From Laburnicola sp. R22_1 (taxonomy: Eukaryota > Ascomycota > Dothideomycetes > Pleosporales > Didymosphaeriaceae): a stretch of DNA of 64,000 bases. Position numbers and translations under genes: made by a program. Below the pieces are notes generated by a model. That model made no database searches. It saw nothing but the letters and a program-made list of their open reading frames with translations, and was not told where the DNA came from. Shown here one piece after another: positions 1 through 10,800 of this stretch (within the stretch, counting starts at the first letter, position 1; the number at the start of each line of letters is the position of its first letter). The stretch spans positions 2,604,001 through 2,668,000 of the forward strand of contig JACONQ010000001.1 of NCBI GenBank assembly GCA_014281115.1. The letters are read 5' to 3'.

Positions 1-249
1 ACCGCGCTCTTATATACGACCTCTAAGCGCTAGTGTGTAGCTTCTACTACCCGGCTTACGTCATACAACTTAACTATTAACGCTCCTCTTACTAGAGAGC
101 TTCTAGATAGAGTTAAGTTAATATTAATAGCAAGTACTCTAGATTTGTCCACTTTAACGCGTGCATTACAGCTTCTACTACCTAGTAAAAAAAATAGCAC
201 ATAACTTACTATACAAATTAGCATATAAATAAGTGCGTACAATTCTAAT

Positions 250-1160
250 AACAACCTAGTTATAGGCCTTCTTTAGCTTACCCTAGGCAATAGCTATAAG
301 GTCACCCTCCTTAAGAACTTAGTTACTCTCGCTAAGAAGGACAATAATAATAATAGGGCGTTAGACGTCCACGTTAAGGTCTCTACTACTAAAGAGCTCG
401 CCGCCGCAGTTACTAGTAACCTAGAGGCCTGGCTAGAGCTACTCCTATTAATCTATAGGCAGCTTTTACTAGCAAATAAAAATAATAGACGCCTCTAATA
501 GGCGCGCAACTACTATTAAGTCGCTATGGAAAGCTTAGCATTTAATAGTCATACTACCGCCCTCCCTACTAGTCGCAATAAGCGTTATCTAAATCCGCCA
601 CCTTACTATAGTAAGTGCAATCTAGACTAGTTTAGCGGGTAGATTCTTAGTATATAGTCTAAGCTTCGCTAATCTATAGTATTATTTAGATTAGAGAGGA
701 ACAAAATTAACTACATATGCAATCGCGTTAAAGGACTTATATATAATATTATACGCCTATAACTCTCTAGGCAGACCTTTAGCGATAACACTTACCTCTT
801 TATAAATAAGGTTATTAAGAATCTCACTAACGCCTTTACTAAGGACTCTAAGAAGGAGCAATTACGGGCATATAATACGCTACTTATAGTAGATAAGTCA
901 CTTAAGATAAAGGTAGAGGACAAGTTTAGCAAGTGGTGGCTAAAGATATAGGCAACTTGTGCGGTAGGTTAGCTATCACTAGCTTAGAAAGTCTACGTTA
1001 TTAATCGTCTCCTTACTTAGGAGCTCCGCAAGGCTATAGTGGGTTACTAGCCATATGGCTAGCGTCTTTTAGATTAGTTATTCGCTAAGGCTGTTAAGCA
1101 TCTTAAAATAATCGCGCTACAAGCTCGGTACACAGACTAGTCCCAAATAGGAAATTAGTG
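250..1160 (+). pseudogene. LTR-retrotransposon gag remnant
   Basis: Reading the plus strand through its stops gives one long gag-like frame, the capsid-type protein that packages retrotransposon RNA. A PPPYYSK motif lies near position 592, and a long helical capsid-like stretch continues to about 1140. Premature stops are TAG or TAA where glutamine fits, as expected for C-to-T change. No protease or reverse transcriptase follows before the pogo-1 element, so this is a fragment cut by the window edge or by decay. The assignment rests on the general pattern of Gypsy-type gag, not on a catalytic motif, so the family is uncertain. Confidence 0.45.
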
Positions 1161-1829
1161 TAATTTATAGTAATTTATACTAATTTCGCCTTATTATAGG
1201 CGAGTAGACAAGTTTTTAAAATATTGGCATAAATTTAGTAATCTAATAGTAGGCGCCATATTGCGCCATATAGATTTATACTATATATAATATTTTTAGT
1301 ATTAGAAAAAGCTCTATAGGCGTAGATTTAGCTTTAAGAATAAAGCTTTTTAGAGAAGAGAATAGTGTTATAAAATCGCCCAGGGGTCGGCACTAACGCT
1401 TCGACGCTAGCACCTAATTAGGCACTAGCACGGCCTTAGCCACCTATATAGTAACTTGTCGAGCCGTTACTAGTACGGTACTATAGATTTTAATAATTAA
1501 CTTTTAACTCGGGCTAACATTCTCACATTATATTACTATTAATATTTATTATAGTAGTTACACTCTTAGATAATATAGACTAGAATATTAGCATTATAAG
1601 TATAATAGTAAAATACTTATATATTAGAGATTACTTATATACTAGAGGTTGCCTATATATTAGAGACTATATAGTTAAGCCTAATAAAAGTAACTATGCC
1701 TAGTAATAGTAATTATGCTTAATAATAGTAAACTACTATATACGCACACGCTAACATTACTATCTATAAGTAAGAATTTAAAAGTTATAATTTATAAGCT
1801 ATAGTTATAAGTTATAATTATATAATATA
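1161..1829. other. AT-rich gap, no gene seen
   Basis: AT-rich sequence with many TA and TAG runs and no readable frame. A short less degraded patch around 1380-1450 shows partial inverted similarity to a patch near 4010-4075 (a shared core like GACGCTAG and CCTAATTAGGC). This might be the ends of another decayed element enclosing pogo-1, but the match is too weak to call. Confidence 0.4.
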
Positions 1830-1831
1830 TA

Positions 1832-3695
1832 ATGTGGTTTACTAGTAAGTAACCTATACTAGTAAGCGCGCCACCTTTGCCAAGACCCCACCAAACTATT
1901 TTATTTATTATTAGACTGCGTCGCAATACTACTTAAAAATATATACTAAGTTAATGCATCTAATTTAGATTCTTTCTTTTTAACTCCCTGGCAGGTTTGC
2001 GTATTATGTCTAGGTTGCCTATAGATACTATAACGCTATTAAGTTAATAGCCCTATTGTAGCGCGACTAGTACCTAATAACTATTTACTCTTCTTCTATC
2101 TACTAGCATCCTTAGGAGTGGCTAGCTAAGATCTCTCTGCTACTATAAGTAATCCCTAATACTAGATATACCTCCTTTTACGCGATTTTTGCCTTATAGT
2201 CTTCTTAATTATCTTGTAAAGGCCTATAATTTTATCTAACACTAGTACCTAACTATATATTACACTTAGAGCGCCTTTTTTAGACTTCTTAAGTACCTAT
2301 ATAGTTAAAGGTAGTAATAAATTAAAGTAATCTCTAATTCTCTTGCAAACTAGTGTTAATTGCACCTTAAATTCGCGTAGGTTACTTAGTGTTTTAGACT
2401 CCTAGGTAGTAGACTCTTTAATGAGCAGACTAGGTGTATGGATACGAATGTTAAGATACTGCAACACCTTCTCTAGATTTAATAGGACTAGTCCAGCACC
2501 GCGAAAATTACCCTTAATTATCTCTGCAGAGAAAATCTTTAAATACGCGATTTTAAAGGCTAGGAGGAACTCGATCTTTATAATATAGATTATTAGCTAA
2601 TACGCTAAGCCTAAGATCTTAGTACTATATACCTTCTTTAGTGGGGAGAAATAGCCCACATCTAATAGCTATAGTAGATGTAATAAATATAGCAGCATAT
2701 AAAGAGTAATAATCTTATATTCCTTATAGTAATTCTAGAACTTAATTAAGTTATAGCTTTTATAGCTATTAATAACTAGTAGCTAATAGGTTCCTTTAGC
2801 GCGTCTCTTTATATGCGCGTTAAAGTGTTTTAACTACGCGATACTAAGCTTGTTATTTGTTTAGCCATTCTTGCTAATAGCGATTACCTAATCGCTAGGA
2901 ATTAACGCGTCTTTGTACTAGGTAGAGATATAACGCTTACTAGCGTAGATAATAAAGAGAGAAATTATCTATCTAGCAGCGTAGATACTCTAGATTACTG
3001 TAATTCACTAGCAGTCGCCTGGCTATATTAATTTGGGTTTCTCATGCCTCTCTAATACTATAACTATAAGCTAAGACCCTATAACCCCTATTAGAAAGCC
3101 TAATTTATTAAAGTTATAGGTGTCCTTATCCGTAATGCCGTACTTAACTTTAATGCCCTCTACAAGCTTAAACCACATATTTATAACCTTAGAATCTTCC
3201 TATTATGCCCTCTAATTATTATATAACTAAGACTAACGCGTTTTAACTTTACGTCTATGCTTAATAAACCTATCTGTCTAGTTAATACTAATAGGTGGCT
3301 TTCCTCTCTGTAAACGTAGTAAATTAGCCATTATGCATATTATAAGCTTCGTAGAAGGGAATCCACGCGTATCTAGCTCGATTATACAATTAACAAGCGC
3401 CTGCTTCTTAAGGAGAGTAAAATTCTTTAATTTAGGTAGGTTATCGCGTCGTGCAGTTATTCTATTGCGTCTTTAATTAAGCGTTCTATAATTAACGTTA
3501 TATAGCCCTACTATTGCTCGCTTTATAAGATTTAGGTCTTGTTTAATAGCTCTAATAGCAATAAGTAACCAAGCTTTATTAGATAGCTTAGAAGACATAG
3601 TAGGTGGTTATATTATAATGGTATTATTAGTAATAGTGGGGTCTTAGTAAAGGTGGCGCGCTTACTAGTGTGGGTTACTCGCTAGTGAACCACAT
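1832..3695 (-). mobile_element. pogo/Fot1-like DNA transposon (pogo-1), RIP-degraded
   Basis: A 1864 bp element bounded by long terminal inverted repeats of about 60 bp. The left end starts ATGTGGTTTACTAG and the right end is its inverse ending CTAGTGAACCACAT. The repeats differ almost only by C/T and G/A changes. A TA target duplication flanks it (1830-1831 and 3696-3697), the signature of Tc1/mariner/pogo insertion. The size fits fungal Fot1-type elements. The coding strand is minus. Both ends are clear, so the boundaries are firm even though the gene inside is heavily mutated. Confidence 0.88.
2160..3600 (-). pseudogene. pogo-type transposase remnant of pogo-1
   Basis: The minus strand carries the remains of a DDE transposase that would cut and paste the element at TA sites. 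Around 3090-3125 it reads YNFNKLGFLIG, matching the family's NFDETGF block around the first catalytic aspartate, but with Asp to Asn and Glu to Lys replacements. Many other codons have become stops. The region 2816-3180 resembles the transposase part at 62172-62500 in pogo-E, so the two are members of related families. It cannot be functional. Exact gene ends are not resolved. Confidence 0.7.
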
Positions 3696-3697
3696 TA

Positions 3698-4170
3698 GAC
3701 GAAATTTTGGCAACCTAGCCTAGTAGTTTATACCTAGATTACTAAGAAATACTAGATTTACTATGGCGTTATTATACTAATCTAGTATATAATCTTAGCA
3801 ATATGTCTAATAGATAATAAAACTAGTCATAGATGCAATATGCATTAAAAACCCAGGTATAAGGTAATAATTTTAGAGACTAGAATACTAGAGGCATAAG
3901 AAGGGCATGATATTATTATAAGAGTAATAGAACTACTCTTCTTAGAGGGGAAAGTAGTGTGATAGATTAATGCCCGGAGGCGCCACGGTTCTAAGGTAGG
4001 CCGGAGATAACGCTTTATCTTCGGCGCTAGCCTAACTAGGCCTAGCACCTAGCGTCCACCGCGCGTCCACTATATAGTAGGTGTGGGTAATTACTAGAAT
4101 TTCTATATAGTATCTTACTTATAGAGTTTAATTAACTATTATCTTAACTCTGACTATTAATTCTTTACAA
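3698..4170. other. AT-rich sequence with a less degraded patch
   Basis: No gene is supported. The patch 3960-4080 keeps more G and C than its surroundings (GCGCC, GGCGCTAGCC, CGCGCGTCC) and may be the end of a decayed element. The rest is RIP-like AT-rich sequence. Confidence 0.4.
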
Positions 4171-4410
4171 CTTATACACTATAGGTACACTAATACTCTA
4201 TTTCTATATTAAAGTTAACTTTAAAGAGACTTCTACTATTACTTTATTTTCTACTATCTTTTTAGGCCTTAGTGCTAATACTAATACTACTATTAACGCC
4301 GCCTAAAAGTACACTCTAAAAATCTATCTACTTACTAATATTACTAGGTCTATACTAGAATACTACTCTATCTAAAGTATTATTAATAGAAAGTAAAAGG
4401 TATATCTTAC
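4171..4410. repeat. Left part of a 0.8 kb dispersed repeat
   Basis: This stretch matches 42215-42451, with mainly C/T and G/A differences. Its right continuation is found 21.7 kb away at 26073-26629, because Gypsy-1 inserted between them. The last five bases, CTTAC, are the left target duplication of Gypsy-1. No function is recognised. A second copy sits just inside the right LTR of LTR-3, so it may be an internal part of that LTR-3 family rather than an independent element. Confidence 0.78.
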
Positions 4411-4412
4411 TA

Positions 4413-6203
4413 AGCTCGGCCATATAGTGTTCGGCCACATATAGTGATCGGCCACCCCACCACAACGCGTTACTCACTTTTTGATCATCTATACTCTCAA
4501 CACCACGCGTTTAAAATGGATCCTCGTGAACTAGCAATACAATCTGCTATTAGCGATCTTAATTCTAGTGTTTATACAAGCCAACGGAAGGCTGCTAAGG
4601 CCTGGGGCGTGCCCTAATCAACTCTCTAAGAGCGCATCAACGGTCGCCAACCCAACGCGATAGCTCACTCTAACTAACAGCGATTAACTCTGGAGCAAGA
4701 GCGCTTTCTAGTAGAGTGGATACTAGAAGAGGACTTACGCGCACAACCTCCATCTCATCCCTATGTGCGAGAGATGGCCACCCGAATCCTGCACATGAAC
4801 AGTAACCACGAGCCTCTGGGGCAACTATGGGTACCCCATTTCATCACACGCAACCCACGCGTCGCCTCTATTATCGGCCGAACAATTGAGAGTGCAAGGA
4901 CTACTGCAGCTAGTCAAGACACTATACGAGCCTTTCTTGAGCTGTTTGAGCGGACAAGAATAGAGCTGGGCATACAGTATAAAGACATATAGAATATGGA
5001 TGAGACTGGGTGCGCACTAGGGGTATGTATAAACTCCCAGGTTGTTGCCAGTTCATTAAAGAAGAAGGCTTATATTAAATCCCCAGAGGATCGCGAGTAG
5101 GTATTAATTATTAAGACTATCTCAGCTGTTGGCGTCAAGCTTTAATGCCTAGTCATCTTTAAGGGCAAGCATCTACAGTTAACGTGGTTTCCAGCACAAG
5201 GCACACCAGATTGGCTCTATATAACGTTAGAGAATGGATGGACGTTAAACTTAATTGGCTATAAATGGTTGCAGCGTATTTTCATGCTAAATACTTCACT
5301 ATCTAACAGTGGCTGGCGGCTCCTCCTTCTTAACAGCTATGGCTCCCACATCCCTATTGACTTTATGTGGCTCTGCAAGGTTAACAAGATCCACCTCTTG
5401 TATCTTCTAGCTCACTCCTCACACCTGCTTTAGCCGTTGGATCTTGCTCCTTTCTCGGTACTCAAATCCAAGTACCGTGGTGAGATACGAGCTCTCTTAG
5501 CCCTTGATAACGCAGCACCTATTAAAAAAGAGCGCTTCGTTATATCATACAACAAAGCTAGAGAAGAAGGACTCTTAGAGCGAGTTATCTGAGCCGGCTA
5601 GAGGGCTGCAGGGCTCTGCCCATACAACCCAGACCTTGTGCTACTCTTATCTCAAGTAACTGGCCGGCTAGTCACCCCTCTAGCGAGCAGTTAGGGGCTA
5701 GTAACTGCAGATTAAGTCTTTAACACCCCTTGGAGCTCACAGGCTCTATATAAGGCTCAACAACAGCTGCTGTTGTCAGAATCTCTCTTACGAAGCACCC
5801 GCGTAGTGCTTGGCAAGGCAGGCAAGGCTATTGCAGAAGCTAACACTAGGGCAGCCCAACTTGAGGCTGAAAATCAACGACTCAAATATCAACTAGATAG
5901 TTCTAAGATCACCCGCGTTAGAAAGCGCGTTTAAGTTAATCCAAATGAGCGCTTCAGTAATGTTGAGGCTATAAAGGCTGCTATTGACTGAGCAGCTGCT
6001 TTACAGGCTTAACAGGCAAGTAGTTTACTAGAGAAAGAAGCTCAAAAAGCAGCAGCAGTAGTAGCAGCACTTAAACTTAGTTCTATGTGTACTGAATGGC
6101 AATTGTAATTGTTGTTGTTGAGAAATCGCGACTCTAAACTGTGTGGCTGCTTTGGGTGGGGTGGCCGATCACTATATGTGGCCGACCACTATATGGCCGA
6201 GCT
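4413..6203 (+). mobile_element. pogo-like DNA transposon (pogo-A)
   Basis: A 1791 bp element with near-perfect inverted repeats of about 49 bp. The left starts AGCTCGGCCATATAGTG and the right is its inverse, with one mismatch seen. Each repeat holds two copies of a CGGCCA..ATATAGTG unit, possible transposase binding sites. TA duplications lie at 4411-4412 and 6204-6205. It inserted at the outermost bases of the Gypsy-1 left LTR. The near identity of its ends but many stop codons inside suggest moderate age with later RIP. Confidence 0.92.
4516..6108 (+). pseudogene. pogo-A transposase, 530 codons with about 14 nonsense changes
   Basis: From ATG 4516 to the stop at 6106-6108 the frame is continuous for 530 codons with no indel, but about 14 in-frame stops interrupt it. 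Each replaces a codon reachable by one C-to-T or G-to-A step (CAA, CAG, CGA or TGG). The N-terminus is a helix-turn-helix DNA-binding region (KAAKAWGVP followed by STL). The DDE core begins at NMDETG near 4995. The second block reads LLLLNSYGSH near 5325-5350, where the family has an aspartate at the Asn position. The third block keeps PLDLAPF near 5434. A charged coiled tail follows. It would have moved the element at TA sites and is now inactive. Confidence 0.88.
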
Positions 6204-6405
6204 TATAAGGACACTATAGAGGTTATTATACTATATATAAAATAACTAGTAGTTAGAATCTAAATATAAGATAGTAGTAATACCTATATAAGATAGGTAC
6301 GTATATAGGCTATATATATAGGGGCGCTAGTAGATTACACTAGTTCTAAAAGAAAAATAGCTAAGGATAATATAAGCGAGGGGACCGCACCTTAGATTAG
6401 TAATA
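6204..6405 (-). repeat. Left (3') LTR of Gypsy-1
   Basis: 202 bp, matching the LTR at 25866-26067. Its first dinucleotide is TA where the partner has TG, and its end reads GTAATA where the partner has GGAACA. Most other differences are transitions, consistent with RIP after insertion. Confidence 0.85.
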
Positions 6406-6420
6406 CTACTCTTCTTCCCT
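6406..6420 (-). other. Polypurine tract of Gypsy-1
   Basis: Read on the minus strand this is AGGGAAGAAGAGTAG, directly beside the 3' LTR. A purine run here primes plus-strand DNA synthesis in LTR retrotransposons, and it fixes the element's orientation as minus. Confidence 0.65.
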
Positions 6421-7534
6421 TCTATAGTAGTAACTCTTACTCAGGTTATCGATGAGGGCATACACACGGCAGGGAAGGCCAATTATGGGGCAGGGCGCTC
6501 TGCCCCCTGGTGGACGGACGAGTGCCGCGAGGCTCGCCGATAACACCTACGCTCGATGGACGGACACACAGGTTGAGGACCCACAGACGCAACTCGTATC
6601 TTCCACACGGTCGTACGAAAGGCAAAAAGAGCCTACTGGCAGCACACTATAGACAATGTTGCGGATAACAAGGACCTTTATAAAATTATTGGCTGGCACT
6701 GCCTTAAGCCCACTCGCCCAGACGCGCCACTAATCGTCAACGGCACGCCTATCTATAATAAGGAGAGGAAGGCTAAAGCCCTCCGCCAAGTCATCCTCTG
6801 CCACTTTAACGCAGATGACGACCTAGCTGCACCTCTATCCCTATAGGAAGGGCCTACTCTCCTATAGGACACATACCTCTTAATAGAAGAAGTAGAAAGG
6901 AATATTATTAGTGTTACTAGCACCTCACCAGGGCCGGATAGAGTCATAGTCAGGCTACTCAAAGCATGCTGGCATACTATTCGGGAGCGTGTCTGCGGTA
7001 TCTTCCGCCGGTGCCTCCAACTCAGCTACTTCCCCCGGGCGTGGAAGCTAGCCGAAGTAACCATGATACCCAAGGTGGGCAAGAAGGATAGGAGCACCCC
7101 ACGGGCGTTCCGGCCTATTGTCTTGCTGTCTTGCTTTGGCAAAGGATTTGAGCGAATTATTGCTAGACAAATAGCCTAGACGGCAATGATAGAAGGGGTC
7201 CTTAGCTTACAGCACACAGGAGCCCTGCTAAAGAGGTCCGTAATAGACATGGTTATAGCCTTCACGCACAACGTGGAGAGGGCCTTCGCCTGGGGAAAAT
7301 GCGTAACCATGGTTACTATGGACGTACAGGGGGCGTTTAATGCCCTCCTAGTTAACTGACTGCTACACCACATACCATGTTTCATCACCCGACGATCGGC
7401 CCCACCTGACGATCGATTTGGCAGGGCCCGTGCGTACAACTTTTGAAGCTGTACAACGCAATACAAATTGTATACAGGCTAGATTTTTTGGTGGAGAGCT
7501 TTTGAGGGGCATAGGAGACAATCGCGATACTTTA

Positions 7535-7547
7535 TTAGGTGCGATAA
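7535..7547 (-). pseudogene. Detached last codons of the pogo-B transposase gene
   Basis: On the minus strand this piece supplies the rest of an Arg codon, a Thr codon and TAA. It is separated from the gene body at 13487 by the whole of Copia-1. The five bases GATAA (7543-7547) are the Copia-1 target duplication. The LPxRYR-type ending fits fungal pogo transposases such as pogo-D. Confidence 0.8.
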
Positions 7548-7753
7548 TGTTGGTTCCACGTCGGGTCGTGTATACACGGTAAACAGTAATAAATAGATAG
7601 TCAAAGATTTTGGTTGTAAGTTGTTGTCCTATCCTCACCGTGGAGGTGAGGATAGGGCAGACCCCCTGTCAAACACTGGCCAAACAAGGAGGCAAGGCTA
7701 GGGGTAGAACCCCTGTAACAACGCTAGCTACTTGGGGAGAGCTACTGCCAACA
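7548..7753 (-). repeat. 3' LTR of Copia-1
   Basis: 206 bp, TGTTGG...CCAACA, apparently identical to 13276-13481. It contains a short hairpin around CCTCACCGTGGAGGTGAGG. On the minus strand the preceding tract is A/G-rich (AAAGAAAAGA near 7760-7772) but not directly adjacent, so the polypurine tract is only tentative. Confidence 0.96.
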
Positions 7754-7808
7754 CTGGCAGTCTTTTCTTTGTGAAAATGAAGCTATCCCCAATTACCTGA
7801 ATCTCCTA

Positions 7809-10800
7809 CTACTCCTCCTTCCGCTTCACCCATCCTTCTATCCTAATTGTCAGCTTGTTTAAGCTAACTAGCTGTTCAAGGGACTTATTCGGATTGCTCT
7901 TAGTCATCGCGTCGGCAGGGTTGTCGTCTCCATTAATCCATCGGATCTCTGCGAGCTCGCGTCTCTCGTATGATTGGCGTAGAGCCATAATATCTATCAT
8001 AAGTCTCTTCTCCTTTGTTGTACCAAGCTTGACAAGGCACTCGTATAGCGAGTAGGAGTCTGTACAGACTACTATTGGCAATAGTTCTCCAAGATCAGAT
8101 GCAAGTTGCGACGCAATCTTGCCAATTGTCTGACCTATACAGACACCTATATCTACGCCACTAACCATGCCGTAGATCTCTGAAGCTAGCACGCTCCGTG
8201 TAATCCTTTTGCTCTTGGTTGAGCTCCAGTGGAGCAGGTTACCATAGATTTCGAACTTATCTTGTGCCGCAGGGTCGTCCTCTGTTGTCTCATTTGCTAA
8301 TACAATAATATATCCAATCTGGGAGCTATAATCTTTATTGTTTGCAAATGAGCCGTCAACAAAGATATACAGCTTTGCTGTTGCAAGGTGTAGCGGCACG
8401 TATTGTAGTCCACGGGTCAGGTTGTCAAGTTGCCACTTTAGTCGCTTGTTGAGATCCTTTGCGTCCTCTTCTGTTGGATCCTGAGCTTGCGCGGCGCGAG
8501 ATAGATCAAATGAAGCCTCTGGTTGGCAAATTGTCGCAATATAAGCTGCTCGAGCTCGTTGTTCTCTGTACGCCTGGCGGAAGTCACTGTGCGACAGGTC
8601 TACAAGCTGGATCTTCTTGCCCTGGTCCTTCTGTCTCATTTCTATCACTTTGTCTTTCTGTGTAATAATACAGCCATTGAATAGTAGTGGTAGGCTTTCA
8701 GAGAGAGCTTCCTTTGGTTTAGCCTTGATTTCTGCCTTTTGCAGTTCTGTATCTTCTTTTTCAGCAAACTGCTCATCTGCAAGAATCAAGGTATCGTCTG
8801 TCTGCATGCCAACAACTCCAAAAGGCTTTTCTGCTGTTAATAGCAGGCAGGGGTCGTACGTAGACGTCTCCATAGCTAACTGTTGGCGGTGGTGCTTGTG
8901 GTAAGTCGCCCACCAGTGTGTGCCTGCCTCTGGTATGCCGTATAGCGGTCGTTGTACCACCATAATTGTATTTGGCGGGTAGGTTGATTGAAGCTGACTA
9001 GGCAGTCGAGCGAGAATAAGACGGTTGAGATATGTTGTTGACTGCGTATAGGCTTGAGTGACGTCGCGGAGGTATACTCTGATATCGCAGTGGATAGCCG
9101 TAGGTGCTAGAGCTAGAATAAGACGTTGACTAGACCGTTGGATTGTGGGAGATTGCGTAAGGATAATCTCCTTTCCGTCGTCATTGTACGCCTGTATTAC
9201 TAGCCTAGATTTCTCAAAAGGGTTGTCTGTTGTCTTGCCTTTGACCTCATTGACTAGTCGCGATTTGAATACTCGGATCCCCTGGTGTTTGCCATCTGGA
9301 TCGTACTGAGTAAACTCAAAGACTCCTCTTGCAATTAGCCCGTCGATTTCCTGCCTTTGTGATGCCTCAAAAGGTGCTCCTGGTGTTGTAATCTTGCCTT
9401 CCTGGCGCAGTTTGCGAGAGAGCTCTCTATCCGCAACTTCCTTTGCGGTCATGTAGGCTGTTGATTGAAGCTGCTCACCCTGATCCTCATTGTCTGTTTC
9501 GTCACCTGGGTATCTTGTTGGCTTGCGTCTTTGGCGACTGGGTCGAGCTTCTGCGGCTGGTTTCTCGCGCGGGGATTTGGGTGGCGTACCGCCAACAGGA
9601 TCTGGCATTGTGGTATCTGGCAGTGTGGGATCTTGTGGCGTAGTCTCTTGCGGCTCCTTATAGTACGGTTTCACAACTGTTGAGCGGAACTGGGTTGATC
9701 CGCTTGGCAGCTCTACTATACAGGTCTCTCCCTGGGTTTCAAGCAGCGTATGTGGGCCTGTCCATCCTTTCTTCTCTCTGTATACTCGGACCTGGGAGCC
9801 AATAGGCAGGTTGACAGTAATCCGCGTATCTGGGCCATTCCGTATCGCAAGGGCGTCGTTGATTTGGCGCTGGGCGTGCAGTTTTCGCACTTCATCAGTC
9901 GCTAGTCTGATAGCTTTTGTACGTTTTTCAGTAGAGGGTGACGGAGGATCTGCGTCCGTCATCCTTGGGTAGGCGCCAAACACTAGCAGAGTGGGCACTA
10001 GTCCATCTGGTCCTGCTGAATCGTTGACAGCCTTCTGTGCCATTTGTAGTATGAGCTCCTTGCTTGGTCTCTCGTCCTGTACCTCAGCTTCTATAATCTT
10101 GTACGCGCGGCGCAGAGGGGCGTGGTATCGCTCTACTAAGCCAATGCTGTTGTGAGCTTCTACTGGCACTTCCTTTGTGATAATTGCCATCGATCTGGCG
10201 AGCTGCTGGAACTCCCGCGAAGCAAAGTTTGTACCGGCGTCATGCACAATCTGATCTGGCGGGCCAAGATAGACGTCAATCCAGCAGATTCGGATCGTGT
10301 CCCATGCCGTAGCTGCAGACATGTCAGGTAGGAATCGTGAGGCACCAAATCGGGTAGCTTCATCAACTATCTGGAGGACTGGCTTGCCATTAATGTATAG
10401 TACGTCCACAACAATAGAAAAATTGAACTCATAGTCGTCTTTTAACGTAAATTTGAATCTGCCAGGTGACTTGGCATTCATCTGACAGTGGTGGCAATAC
10501 CTTGTCAGGTGTTGCAGGATCTGCTGGTCTACCTCATGGCCAGCGCGCTGTAACAGCCGGAGCAGTCGGCGTACTGACGGGTGGCCGAATCGTCGGTGGA
10601 GGCGTCGTAGTTCAGTCTCTGTGAGGTGGCAAGTTGCTCGCGAACCGCGGTCTTCTGTCGCTGTCCAGTGACACCCTGCTAGCGATTCTTCCTGATCCAG
10701 AAGCATGTACGGGTGGCCCCATTTCCATACAATAGGGACGAACTTAGAGTCGTTCTGGACAAGTACACTGCGGAGATTGTCAAGCCGTACCCCCATGCGA

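Noticed and set aside
30..254. Minus-strand open frame at the window start
   Set aside because: It is hydrophobic, low-complexity and antisense to the flank of a gag-like frame, with no domain. AT-rich RIPped DNA yields such chance frames.
1383..4075. Possible larger element enclosing pogo-1, suggested by inverse GC-richer patches
   Set aside because: The inverted similarity is short and patchy and no target duplication could be found.
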